From Platynereis dumerilii (taxonomy: Eukaryota; Annelida; Polychaeta; Phyllodocida; Nereididae): a stretch of DNA of 64,000 bases. This document shows positions 12,557 through 23,426 of the stretch, one piece after another. The stretch lies in assembly GCA_026936325.1 (NCBI GenBank), contig JAPTHN010000183.1, positions 1 to 64,000 of the forward strand, written 5' to 3'. The stretch's first letter is position 1. Each line of letters starts with the position of its first letter. A program made the position numbers and the translations under genes. A model generated the notes under the pieces. That model was not told the origin of the DNA, did no database searches, and saw only the letters and a program-made list of their open reading frames with translations.

Positions 12557-13939
12557 ACTGGGAGACCAAATGGTCTCCCAGTGGACAGATTTGGTCTCCC
12601 AGTGATTGTCAAATTGGTGTCACTGGGAGACCAATTTTCCAGAAATTCTCAGTCATTTCATATTTGATTTGTACTTCTTGGGTGCATTTGAGAGAAAAGC
12701 TTCTTTTATGTCAAAAATATTCTTCACTGTCTTTATACAATTTAGAATAGTAAGCATTCATGATGAAATTCTTAAAAAAGTAAAGTCAGAAAGAGCGAAA
12801 GTAAGAAAAACCCAAACAAGCAATACTCAAGTTCCAGTCCAAAAAGCATCAGTATACAAACTCCCCTATCCCAAGTATCAGTAACTTCACCAAATATGTC
12901 ACTATTGACCAGCACTTCATCTGCAAACGCAATTTTACCACCTGAAAGCGCATCTCCACTATTTTTAGCAGCACCACCTGAATCTACATCACCATCTTTA
13001 ACTACATCACCACAAACACCTACTTCATTACAAACTATATGCTGTAGTATCTCTGATGAACAGCTGAAGGAACTAATCGCAACTGCAGTATCTGGTGTCA
13101 TCACACGATCAAAAAAAGACAGAAAAAAGAATGATTCTTCTCCTCAAGGAATATGATCAATAAAAAAAAAACATAAAATAAAACAGAACTACAAAACACT
13201 GCAGAAACAATATCATCTCCAAAAAAATAATTGTTAATTGATATATATTTAAGATTGCATATATCATTAATAAACAAAAAAAATTATTTTAATTGAAAGT
13301 CATTCATTAATTTGTATGCAAGATTAGCAGTTCATAATGTTATATTTAACTGCTATGTCAGTTTCTCTATTGCCTAGCAACCTAGCAAGCAAGAAGCATA
13401 ACCACCAGGTGGGATGAACACGTAATTGAAGTTTCAAATCTTATCTATTTTTTATTTATATATTTCATTTTTTGTGTAAAGTGACCATAATACAAATATC
13501 GAAAATTCTTATAATATTTTTAATTAATTATGTAAAATTCAAAAGCATGAACATTATTAATATTGCTTTCATAATATTTCAAATTTTGAATATAACCAAA
13601 CCATTTTGTATTTTGTAAAGATAGTTCCCTCCAGCGACCATTAATTGGTCTTCGGGAGCTCCCTCCACATTTTTTATTAATTTTTGTAGATATCAACAAC
13701 AGTGGAAAAAAAATCAATCAATCTATCAATCTTTCTGATTTCTCAATTTTCATAAATAATTTTTTTTCTAACTTAGTTTGGTGGAAATAGGCCAAAATCC
13801 TAGATTAGCAGCGAGCTCAATAATTCAAAGGCCCTTTTGCAAGCATGTCACTACACAAGTAGGCTATATCTTATGAATCTTCAGCTGATTCAGAGAAGTC
13901 GCGCGTCACGGCGCTGTGAAGTTCCAATGGTCTCCCAGT
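12557..13939 (+). mobile_element. Putative non-autonomous DNA transposon with ACTGGGAGACC ends
   Basis: The segment opens with ACTGGGAGACCA and closes with TGGTCTCCCAGT. Near the left end three more copies of the same 11-mer form nested palindromes (12558-12581; 12590-12643). That is the multi-copy inverted end structure also seen at 7239-10832 and 32821-33471. I could not find a target-site duplication, so either outer edge could be an internal copy. A 127-codon open stretch lies inside. Confidence 0.5.
12776..13156 (+). CDS. Exon-like open frame of unknown function, with poly(A) signal
   Basis: I do not recognise this protein. The frame is open for 127 codons and has no good ATG near its start. 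An AG after AAGTC at about 12789 could be a splice acceptor. The product begins K/S-rich, has a Ser/Thr/Pro-rich middle (TSPSLTTSPQTPTSLQ) and ends in an amphipathic stretch, ISDEQLKELIATAVSGVI, followed by a basic tail. The TGA stop is followed within a few bases by AATAAA and again by AAATAAAA. It could be the last exon of a transposon gene inside the 12557-13939 element, or a host remnant. Confidence that it is a real coding segment is low to moderate. Confidence 0.3.
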   Translation, partial: KSKVRKSESKKNPNKQYSSSSPKSISIQTPLSQVSVTSPNMSLLTSTSSANAILPPESASPLFLAAPPESTSPSLTTSPQTPTSLQTICCSISDEQLKELIATAVSGVITRSKKDRKKNDSSPQGI

Positions 13940-13987
13940 CGAAAATCCTTAAAAAATGCTCTGTTAACATGTGTCCGAAAATAAACA

Positions 13988-14890
13988 CACTGAGCATCAT
14001 AAAAACGCAACATTGTTAAACGAAAAAAATTTCCAAGTTCTCCGTGCCCAGTTTTTTTCAAATTTGGCAGAGAGCTGTAGTATGGTCTCAGAAGTCATAT
14101 TGGACATTTTTGTGAAAAACGGTTTACTTTTCATCACATTCATTTTAGTGAGCTCTTTTTCACCAGTTCACAGGTCTCCTGCACATCACCTGGAATATGC
14201 AGTTGAAATATAGGTTTTGTGGCTAGTTGGATGGGATTAATCATATGAAATTTTCACATTATAACGGGGACAAAAGCTGTCTCACAAAAGCTTTTGAAAA
14301 AATATTGAGGATAAAGCAGATTTTGAATGAAAAACTCAAAAGGTGGGCTTTAGCATCTGGAAATGAAGCATATAAAACAAAACTAATGAACAATTGTTTT
14401 TTTTTTTTGCATAACCAGGATAGAAAAACACACATATACTTTCATTCAATATCAATACTCCCTAAAATCTGAACAAAAGCATGTTTTTTTTTTAAAGATT
14501 TTGACACAAAGGGGGGAGGTCAGCATTGACACTTAAATTTTATCAATTTTATCATCTTTAATTGTGATTGGTTCAAATATCCCTTTTTTCCATTCCATCA
14601 AACCAGTAAAATGATAAACTTTCCTGACTTATCCAAAAATGGTGTGGAAAGAACAGCAGAGTTATTGAAATTAATGAGCACTAGATCTTGAAATTCTGTG
14701 TCTTGAATTTTTTGTCAATAGCCATTACGATTTAATTCGACAGAAAAGTTTTGCTCTTAGAGATAGGTAATTTTTTCTGAATATTCCTGATTGCACCGAC
14801 TAGGTGTATGCAAAATTTGATTGTGATTCTATGACCGGAAGTACAATTTTTAGCCTTTTTGCAATGTTGCGTTTTTAATTATGCTCAGTG
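13988..14890. mobile_element. MITE with CACTGAGCAT...AACGCAACATTG inverted ends
   Basis: The left end CACTGAGCATCATAAAAACG is the reverse complement of the right end CGTTTTTAATTATGCTCAGTG apart from a small gap; arms are about 28 bp. The interior of about 0.9 kb has no coding frame. The flanks do not show a clear duplication, so the superfamily is open. The CACTG start would allow a CACTA or mariner relative. Confidence 0.75.
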
Positions 14891-14891
14891 T

Positions 14892-16314
14892 ATGTGCTTC
14901 TTAAATGGTAGACCATTCCTACCTGAAATTATTTATCATTGCAGATTTATGAGCTATTTACTCATCCATTGATGTTAAAATACTATTGCAATAGCCCACG
15001 TTTGAGGGCGGTTAAAATCATTGTGCCATGTTGTCGTGACGTCGTCTTGTCCAAGTTAGCCAACCAGGTGCACAAATGAAAGACATAGAGATACAGCCAT
15101 CCTATAGATTTAAACAAAACTTCCCATAATTCTCATTATTTTTTTTTAGTGTTTGAATGAAGGTTGCATTTACAGTCTGTCATTTTGACATGCAAGGAGA
15201 GTGGACTGTTGCACTGTGAAAATTATGAAAAATAAAATGGCCTTCTCTTGATCACTACTAATCAAACAGCCTCTTTGTTTCCCGTGTTGAATGTAGAGAA
15301 GATCACACTTCATCAGCTATTATGACTCACAGAGTACCTACCAAAATCAGAATGAACCAACACTCATTTTTTGCATATGAAGTTTTGCGGCTGCCATTAA
15401 TACAACTGCGGGAGGGGCTCCTGCACACACCCCGTCTTATACTAGAACCACTGCTATCTTGCATGTGCAACACAACACTATGATGGATATCTTACATTTC
15501 CGTTACATTAGGGACGTCACTGTCATCAAAACCAGGCTGATCTGATAATAATTATATTTCATCATAATTCATAATCATTTGAGAGATTTTGCTGCCTGTT
15601 TACGAGTTTCCTGATCATGCAGGTTGTCGCAGCAACAATGCAATTAAATTGCAACTTCACACATAAACAGGATAATTATAGGAGTAGCTCTATTAAGTTT
15701 GGATACTTATTCGTTCTAACAAACGTACTAAACCCCTCATTTATTATAACTTTTCTGGAAGGCACCCACTATAAGATTACACATCGGAACATGATTCTTT
15801 TCTTTTGTTTGAAATCATGATGGATCACAATGTCATACATATATAGCTCTACTTTACAAAACAGAATTGTCATCAAGCCCTTGCTGAACAGAAAATAATT
15901 ATTTTTCATAATAACTAACAATTAACCATTAGCCTATATGACATTGTCTAATACTTTTTTTATTTCAACGCATCGTATATTAGATACTTATAAATAATAC
16001 TCTTAAATATCTTCTTTTTATGCAGTGAGCAAATTGACTTTAGTCAGACAAAAATATCTCTTCCAGTGGTATTGTTGACAATTAGTAATTAAGTAATTCT
16101 CTTACTTGTGACCTTCCGACAAAATTCAATATTCATGCACTAATATATGGTATGATCTTATGCCACCTCTATTGTTTGCCAAATTTGTGTTTAGAATCAC
16201 TCCCAAAAGTATATATGTTCCAATTAAACCATAATTATCCACTGTTAAATGTTACTGACACATACAACATGGCTAAAATGTACTCCTTTTTTTAACTGAT
16301 GAAATGATATTGTC
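14892..16314. other. No gene seen
   Basis: AT-rich sequence without recognisable coding, inverted ends or tandem repeats. A 67-codon frame at 15617-15820 has a hydrophobic stretch but no flanking splice context that convinces me. Confidence 0.45.
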
Positions 16315-17024
16315 TAGAGTCAAGTATGGTAAATCCGTCCAGGAAGGCAAATCCGTCCACCCCCTGATACAGGCATACTATTACATTTATTACATTTGTG
16401 TGGATTTTAAAAGCAGGAGAAACAAGTTTTAAACTTATTTTGACGTGTTTTTTGTGTTGATAGAATTTTAAATGGTTTTTCAGGTCCATTTAAAAACACA
16501 GGACAAAATAAAATGAAGTCCTGTGACGTCATCACAGCCATTTTGCAAATGGTGGCACTGTTCTTTGTAGGCCTGTTTCCATCAACGGAAAAGGTATTGA
16601 AGGCAAAAAAAGTTGGTGAATGAGATTTAGAACTTTATTATTCCTGTAGGATTTGTCAAATAACTTAATTGCAGCGCCTGAAAAGGGGATACCATAGAAA
16701 TAAAAGTGGACGGAATTACCATCAATATTTTAAAACTGTCTTGACTAGGTGATTGTAAATCCGTCCACCCATTTCAAATGGGGTTTAAAAGTACTTTCAT
16801 GACTTTTAATGTCTACAAATGGCATAACACTGATTAAAGAGACTAGATTGAACAATTAGATCACTTTATTGGGATAAATTGGGATAAATGAGTTCTACAT
16901 TTGTAATTTAGCCAGTCAAGTGAAATTATTGATTGTCAACTTAACCTCTCTTATCTAATTCATCTATTATAAGTGCAATCAGTATCCTATAATTCTGCAA
17001 TCCACTTAAAATCCTTTAATATAA

Positions 17025-18690
17025 ATAATAATAATAATAATAACTTAATATAGCGCTAATTTCAGTAAACTGCTCATTAGCGCTGCTCAGATGAGCTCAG
17101 GGGTAGAATTGTTTAAACAAGTGTGTTTTAAGGTTATTCTTGAAAGTTTCCAAAGTGTTTATTGTTCTCAATTTTTCTGGCAGACTATTCCAGAGTTTTG
17201 GGGCTGCATATGAGAAAGCTCTGTCCTCAAACTTATTTTTGTTGCATGGGATAGGTTCTGCTAACAGGTGTCTATGGTTGCTTCTCAGATTGTGGTCTTG
17301 CTGGGGTTTGGCTTGAATAAGTTCTTGAATGTACAATGGAGCTTGGGAATTCATTGCTTTCCATGTGATCATCATCAGTTTGAACTGGATTCTTGCTGGA
17401 ATCGGTAGCCAGTGTAGTTGCTTTCTACTAAGACTTACACTGTCATGTCTTTTCAATCTCTCAATCAATCGAACAGCTGAGTTTTGGGCAACTTGAAGCT
17501 TATTCATCAAACAGCTGGTTGTGCCATACAAGAGTCCATTTCCGTAGTCAAGGTGAGGGGTGACAAGAGCATTCACAGCTGTTTTAACCGTTTCTTTGTC
17601 CAAATTCTTTCGAAGTTTTGAAATGTTTCTCAAATTGAAGAAAGCGTTACGGCACATCTTGTTGATTTGTCTTTCCATTGTCATATTTTTGTCGAATAGC
17701 ACTCCGAGATTTCTGACATGATCAGCAGTTTTGATTTCAACATTGTCAACATTGATTGATGACACTTGCAGTTTCTTCAATTGACCAGGAGCACCAATTA
17801 GACGAAGTTCAGTTTTGTCACCATTATTGCACAACTTGTTATTGTGCAAGAAGTCCCTGATTTCTGCAACACATTTTTCCATTTTCCGTACAGCTTGCTC
17901 TTGATTTAGAAAGGTTGGCTTGAAAGAAAGAATAAGTTGTTCATCATCCGCATACTTTTGATCATTCACTTGGTTTTTTTGTGCAACCTCACTTACTGGA
18001 GCGATGTACGAGTTGAACAAAATTGGACCAAGTTTTGAACCTTGTGGCACCCCATACTTGAGTGGAAGTTTGCTTGATCTTGTGTCATTTATAATCACCG
18101 ACTGTGATCGTTCTGAAATATACGACTTGAACCATTTCAGTGCTGAGCTATGCACACCATATCTGTTTTGCAGCCTGTCCAGCAGAATGTCATGATCAAT
18201 TGTGTCAAATGCGGCGGACAGGTCCAGCAATACCAACATTGTCACCTCTCCTTTGCTCAAATTAAGCATTATATCATTGTGGATTCTTGTTAAGAGACTT
18301 TCTGTACTATGGAACTGTTTATAGGCTGATTGCTTTTCATCATCAAGTTTGTTTCGTGAGAGATGATCAACATACTGTTTGATTATGGCACTTTCAATTA
18401 GTTTGCCAAGAAATGAAAGGTTGGAGACAGGTCGGTAATTCTTTTTGTTAAGTTCAAGACCAGTCTTCTTTAAAAGTGGTTTTACGAGTGCATGCTTCAG
18501 ATCAAGAGGCATTTCTCCAAGTGTCAATGACATGTTAACAATTTTTGTCATAACTGGAAGAAATTCATCAATGCAATTGAGCAACAGCCATGTGGGCATG
18601 GGATCAAGTTGACAATGTTTTACTGGCATGTCAGTAACTTTCTGAAAGTTAATGAATTGCGACACTTGAAAAAAAAAACAAGATATATAA
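17025..18690 (-). mobile_element. 5'-truncated CR1/L2-group LINE
   Basis: A minus-strand non-LTR retrotransposon. Its 3' end is an (AAT)n tail at 17025-17045, and the 3' UTR holds TAGCGCTAATTT, typical of the CR1/L2/Crack assemblage. The 5' end is lost: endonuclease is missing and the copy begins within or just before the reverse transcriptase. It is inserted in the TA-flanked element around it and so is younger than that element. I could not settle its target-site duplication. Confidence 0.85.
17097..18690 (-). CDS. LINE ORF2 fragment: reverse transcriptase and C-terminus
   Basis: A single open frame of about 530 codons encodes the RT and C-terminal part of a CR1-group ORF2. Counting from the ATG at 18728, it has NYRPVSNLS at about 97-105, LLDLSAAFDTIDH at about 167-179 (first catalytic Asp), GVPQGS at 226-231 and the catalytic YADD at 259-262. 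The C-terminal part has the VRNLGVLFD block, the LQVAQNSAVRLI block and the PLYIQELI tail. The first dozen codons of the frame come from the surrounding transposon and are not LINE sequence. The absence of stops suggests a fairly recent insertion. Without its endonuclease and 5' end it cannot be autonomous. Confidence 0.85.
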
Positions 18691-19212
18691 GTGTGTGCTG
18701 CATAATGCCCTCTGGACGGATTTACCATCCTTGCTGGACGGATTTACCAGCATCCTGGACGGATTTAGGTGCCCTAACCTTCAATTTTTGTTGCCATGGT
18801 TTCAGCAAAAATATTTGCCTTTTTTTCCGACTGCCAATGATAGTGCGGAATTGGCCCCTTCCAATGGACTGATTTTTATTTTTGTATATTTCCCCATTTT
18901 CCTGGAAATACAGTTATAGCCAAAAGTGGACGGATTTACCCTCCTTGACTCTATATTGATTCAAGTTGCAACACACTGCTTATCAGTTGTTGGAACTTCT
19001 GATTTAATGCCAAGTAAATGATGTTGAACTTGCAAGTTAAAGTTAATTGGCAACTGGAGGGTTAACTGAGACTGAATAGTGTTGTTGATTGTAATTAACT
19101 CAGACATTGAGACATGAACACTGTCCCTGGTCCAGAATTGCAACTGAAGTCAATTTGGAAATCCATTAATTCCACTGATTAATTTAATATAGTAAATCAT
19201 AAAAGTCAATAC

Positions 19213-19327
19213 GAACAAATTCATGATTTTTTAAACAATATTTCGGCTTTATTCAGCCGTCCTCAGGTATGAAATGAGGTTGGCTGAATAAAGCTGAAAT
19301 ATTGTTTAAAAAATCATGAATTTGTTC
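19213..19327. repeat. Long near-perfect hairpin
   Basis: Arms at 19213-19258 and 19282-19327 are 46 bp and differ at about one base pair. The loop is 23 bp and itself contains CCTCA...TGAGG. The structure may be a minimal foldback element or the joined ends of an internally deleted one. Confidence 0.92.
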
Positions 19328-19466
19328 GGATTGAATAACAGATTGAACAAATTGACTTTACTAAGTCAATTTGGTGTCAAAAGAAACTCAAACACTTCAG
19401 AATTGCAATTTAATAACCTACAAATTTGCACTTCAAACAACTGCAAATTGCCATATACACTGTCAG

Positions 19467-19683
19467 TAAAAGACTGGCTGATCATTTACAGATGATTTCA
19501 TATTTGTAGACACAAGGACTGAATATGATTTTTTTTTTTCTTGGACATGAATTCTATAGGGAAAAGTGACATCATTAAAATTGTGACATCACTTTTCCCC
19601 ATAGGATTGCATGTCCTAGAAAAAAATTCATATTTAGTCCTTCTGTCTACAAATATGAAATTATCTGTAACACAGTCTTTTTA
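19467..19683. mobile_element. Foldback MITE, TTACAGATGATTT family, short copy
   Basis: The left half (AAAAGACTG...TTACAGATGATTTCATATTTG) is the reverse complement of the right half (CAAATATGAAATTATCTGTAA...CAGTCTTTTT). Pairing runs almost to the centre, where AAGTGACATCA faces TGATGTCACTT. A longer relative with the same ends lies at 36990-38112. Confidence 0.85.
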
Positions 19684-19883
19684 ATTCCTGTCGGATTTTT
19701 TGTCTGACCTAGACCAAGAACAGGTCGGACATTCATAAAAACAGTCAGCAGAAGCCGATTGTTCGATGTCTTTTGCGCGCAATGGTGAGCTCTAAAGTTA
19801 TGGTTAAAAAAATGAAAAATTAAACTACCTTTTTACACACAATTTTTCTGTAGCCAAGAGTGCCATTACAGTGGGCATCTGGT

Positions 19884-20180
19884 CAGGGGCGGACTGGTAG
19901 CATTTTGGATCCGTGGCAAAAAGAAGTCAATGGGCCCCAATGTTGACATTGTCAGCATTACTTCAAATTTAAAGCAAAATATCATTGGCTCAATTTGGTA
20001 AATTGCTTAGATTAGGGTGGGGCCCCTGTCCAGCTGTACTTTGGTGACATCACACAATCAGAACCTGATAACTAAGAACTTGGCTTTTTCAATTGAAATT
20101 TTATATTTCTGGACTTCTTGCATGGGCCCCCTGAGTGGATGGGCCTGTGGCAGCTGCCACTCTGCCTCAGTCCACCCCTG
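19884..20180. mobile_element. hAT-like MITE
   Basis: The ends CAGGGGCGGACTG and CAGTCCACCCCTG are inverted repeats of the hAT type (CAGGG). The length is 297 bp and there is no coding frame. No 8-bp target duplication survives, so this is an older copy. Confidence 0.75.
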
Positions 20181-20456
20181 AATCCGATGATTTGGTGTGA
20201 CATTGGTTTTGTGTTTGTGTGACAGTATCTTTATTTTCATCACCTTTTATTCCCTTTGTTTATCTCATTGTTTCTTGTCCGTTTCTTTACATTAAATAAA
20301 GTTATGGCAAATTCCACTCAGTTAATTTTTTTTTGCAAGATGATTGCTATGTTGAATATATACAGCACTTGATGTTTCATGACGTATAACAGAAAGACAC
20401 ATTTTTAAAATATTTTCATATTTGTGAAGTGAAAGTTCATATTCTCTCTTGTGTGG

Positions 20457-21188
20457 ACATGACAAAGATGCTCACAATACATGACAAACATGCTCACAAT
20501 ACATGATAAAGATGCTCACAATACATGACAAGAAGCTCACAATACATTACAAGATGCTCACAATACATGACAAAGATGTTCACAATACATGACAAAGATG
20601 CTCACAATACATGACAAACATGCTCACAATACATGACAAAGATGCTCACAATACATGACAAGAAGCTCACAATACATTACAAGATGCTCACAATACATGA
20701 CAAAGATGTTCACAATACATGACAAAGATGCTAACAATACATGACAAAGATGCTCACAATACATTAAAAGGTGCTCACAATACATAAGATGCTCACAATA
20801 CATTACAAGGTGCTCACAATACATGACAAAGATGCTCACAATACATTACAAGGTGCTCACAATACATGACAAAGATGCTCACAATGCATTACAAGATGCT
20901 CACAATACATAACAAGATGCTCACAATATATTACAAGGTGCTCACAATACATGACAAAGATGCTCACAGTACATTACAAGATGCTCACAATACATAACAA
21001 GATGCTCACAATACATTACAAGATGCTCACAATACATTACAAGATGCTCACAATACATTACAAGATGCTCACAATACATCACAAGATGCTCACAATACAT
21101 GACAAAGATGCTCACAATACATGACAAAGATGCTCACAATACATGACAAAGATGCTCACAATACATGACAAAGATGCTCACAATACAT
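20457..21188. repeat. 22-bp satellite array (GATGCTCACAATACATGACAAA)
   Basis: More than 30 tandem units of 20-22 bp. The variants ...CATGACAAA and ...CATTACAAG alternate, which suggests higher-order blocks (for example 20488-20640 against 20640-20790). The array ends about 90 bp before the STING exon acceptor. Open frames of the type MYCEHLV across it are repeat translations. Confidence 0.97.
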
Positions 21189-21278
21189 TATTTGGCTGTT
21201 ATTTAATTTAACACTTGGTGAATGGAGGAAGATGAAAGTCATAATAAGTGAGATGTATCTCTCTTTCCTTTTTTACAG

Positions 21279-21377
21279 GGCCTCCACTGAACCCTGGTGT
21301 TTCCCCATTTGTTGGCAATGTTGGTGTCGGTTTGGCATGGGACATCTTCCAGTACGATTTTGCATTTATGCTCCCAG
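21279..21377 (+). CDS. STING1: STING exon: start of the cyclic-dinucleotide-binding domain
   Basis: Internal exon of a STING homologue. The acceptor is a pyrimidine tract ending TTTTTTACAG (AG at 21277-21278) and the donor is CCAG|GTCAGT. It begins with two bases completing a codon and ends one base into a codon, in phase with the next exon. It encodes a proline-rich lead, then GNVGVGLAWDIFQYD and FAFMLP. In human STING the matching NVAHGLAWSYYIGY...LILP is the first helix of the ligand-binding domain and part of the dimer interface. In an ungapped alignment human Tyr167 falls on Asp here, with Tyr one residue earlier. STING sits in the ER membrane, and four transmembrane helices should precede this point; their exons are not in the window as far as I can see. 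A 22-bp satellite lies just upstream. Confidence 0.85.
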
Positions 21378-21490
21378 GTCAGTATATCCATAAGCACAGT
21401 TATGGTCGTTGGAATCAATTGTTTATTAATGGCATCATGATTGTGGCTCAAGGTCAGGGGTCCACCTCTTTGACCAAAATGGGTGTAAAG

Positions 21491-22309
21491 TAGGGTGCAT
21501 CAATTGCCCCCAACCTATTCTGATTTTGATGTCTATGTGATATGTTAGGAGGTTGGGTGTCCTAAGCATGTACACCAAATTTCAAGTTGAAATTCCAATG
21601 GGAACAGCCACCTCCAGAGCATTACTTATTTCAATGATATTTCAATGAAGCCGAATTACAATATTTTGCAAAATTGTCATAACTCAAGAACCGATGGTCC
21701 GAAAGACTTGATAATGGACTCAAAATGTGCGGAATAAATGAGTTTTTATTCATTTCTACTGCAACTTTGGTCCTGGGACCAATAGTTTATGAGCAAGATC
21801 GGAAAAACTGCTTTTTTATTGAGTAAGTCTATTTTCGGTTTGAAGCAGAAGTCAGACTGAACAAGTTCTGTTACCAGAAATGTACACTATGGATACATGA
21901 ATCCTCTGTGAATGATCTGATGCAGAAATAATGCAGATAGGATCAATGTACACTGGGTAGTGCCCAAATTTTTATATATACCCATTTTTACAGAATTTCG
22001 AGTATAATTGTGTTTTTGTCAAATAACGGAAAAACGGTTAGAGATAGAGGGATAGTTTCAATTGAAGCAAATATAAATATGGACATTCTGCACATTTTGA
22101 GCCCATTGCCAAGACTCTAGGCCAAGTGGTTCCTGAGATATTCAGATTTTTTGGGATTCTCCGCTTTTACACAAACATGAGCCTGGAGGTGGCTGTTCCC
22201 ATCAAAATTTTGAGCTGAATTTTTTTTTTCATGTTTTTATTATCCAGCCTCCAAACATATCACATAGACATCAACATCTGAATAGGTTAGGGGCAACTGA
22301 TGCACCCTA
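21491..22309. mobile_element. Non-autonomous hAT element with 8-bp target duplication
   Basis: Inverted ends of about 65 bp start TAGGGTGCATCA. Both sides carry GTGTAAAG (21483-21490; 22310-22317), the 8-bp duplication expected of hAT. The diverged copy of the host segment at 24950-24962 has no insertion and gives the empty site. The 819-bp interior lacks a transposase. Confidence 0.9.
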
Positions 22310-23426
22310 GTGTAAAGTATGGAGAAGTTTGCCTGTCTGTCTTTCGGATGGCAGGTTGAAAAGGTGTGTAGTCTGATCCCTATTTCATGTACATATTGTT
22401 CATTAAATGGCTTATACACAAATTTGTGTCTGTGTAAAGCTAGCATACATGTACGAGTTTGTGGACATGAAAAAAAAAGACGCGTAGGTGGGCTATTCTC
22501 AAATTTTGGGACAAAGTGACCTGGAAAATGTGGTAAGGAAGGGGACTTTTGATGCAAAAAACTTTTTATTTGAGCAATTTAAAAAAGAAAAAAAAAAATT
22601 TTTAGGTCATATTTTCAGAAATAATTCATCTGAGGATCATTAGACTTTTAAAATCAAATATCAATTTTGTGCTAATTTTGTGGTAATGGAGTGAACAGGA
22701 ACAGTTTTGTTTTCTCTTGATACTGCATTCTATTTTAAAGATATGATGTTATTATTGCACTCAATCAAAACCTGTCACTCTCAGTCATATATTAAACATT
22801 GGATTTCTCTGAAAAAGTACCGTGTGTAAGATGGGAAATGAAGGGAACTGATTGGACATTTGTCTTAATTTGTTGAATATTTGTTTAATGAAATCTGCAA
22901 AGTTGTTGTAATGTGGCCCATGTGCATCCTACAACATATAGGGAAAATTGCTCATCAAAAGCCGAGCTATGGCCAGTGATGGAATGGACAAAAAAATCGA
23001 CATAACCTAGTGACCTGTCTTTTACATCAATTAATTAGATTATATTAAAAAAGAAAAACAGTTAAATATGATCTATATATTAATTCAAGTCTATATTCTC
23101 ATGTCTCATGGATCGTGCAAGGAAACTTCAAAAACAATGGTACATGTACATTAGGAGAAAAATTGACACTTGATTTTGTCATGTCATGTCCAGTGACACG
23201 GAAAACCATTGATTTGGCATGGATTACTGGATATAATACGCCAAAAAATGTCAAATAAATGGCTTTTTGTTCAACATACGTTGGTTCTAAACAGAAATAT
23301 TAATAACCGAAGTAGAGTGACGCTTTAGATATTAATAGCATTCAAATTCATGTCAGGGAACTGGAGTGATGTAAATTGTCCTGAAATTAGAGAATGACCC
23401 ATGTCCTTGTGTATGTGCAATAACTA

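Larger units (their letters stand above)
16317..18951. mobile_element. Tc1/mariner-like non-autonomous element with repeated GTAAATCCGTCCA, split by a LINE
   Basis: The ends GAGTCAAG...GGTAAATCCGTCCA are inverted repeats. Each is flanked by TA (16315-16316; 18952-18953), the target duplication of Tc1/mariner-type elements. At least eight copies of (G)TAAATCCGTCCA in both orientations lie inside, at about 16331, 16350, 16708, 16756, 18711, 18734, 18757 and 18928; they are candidate transposase-binding sites. A CR1-like LINE occupies 17025-18690. Without it the element would be about 970 bp. No transposase frame is present. Confidence 0.8.

Noticed and set aside
15617-15820. Transmembrane exon of STING upstream of 21279
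   Set aside because: It has a hydrophobic stretch, but acceptor, donor and phase do not fit, and there is no similarity to STING N-termini.
19213-19327. Hammerhead-ribozyme-like core (CTGAGGA...GCCGAAA on the minus strand)
   Set aside because: CUGANGA and GAAA-like pieces are present, but stem II and G12 cannot both be satisfied and no stem I/III pair fits. The perfect hairpin explains the sequence better.
20457-21188. CRISPR-like array or repetitive protein (MYCEHLV repeats)
   Set aside because: Units are contiguous 20-22 bp with no unique spacers, in a eukaryotic intron. The open frames are repeat translations.
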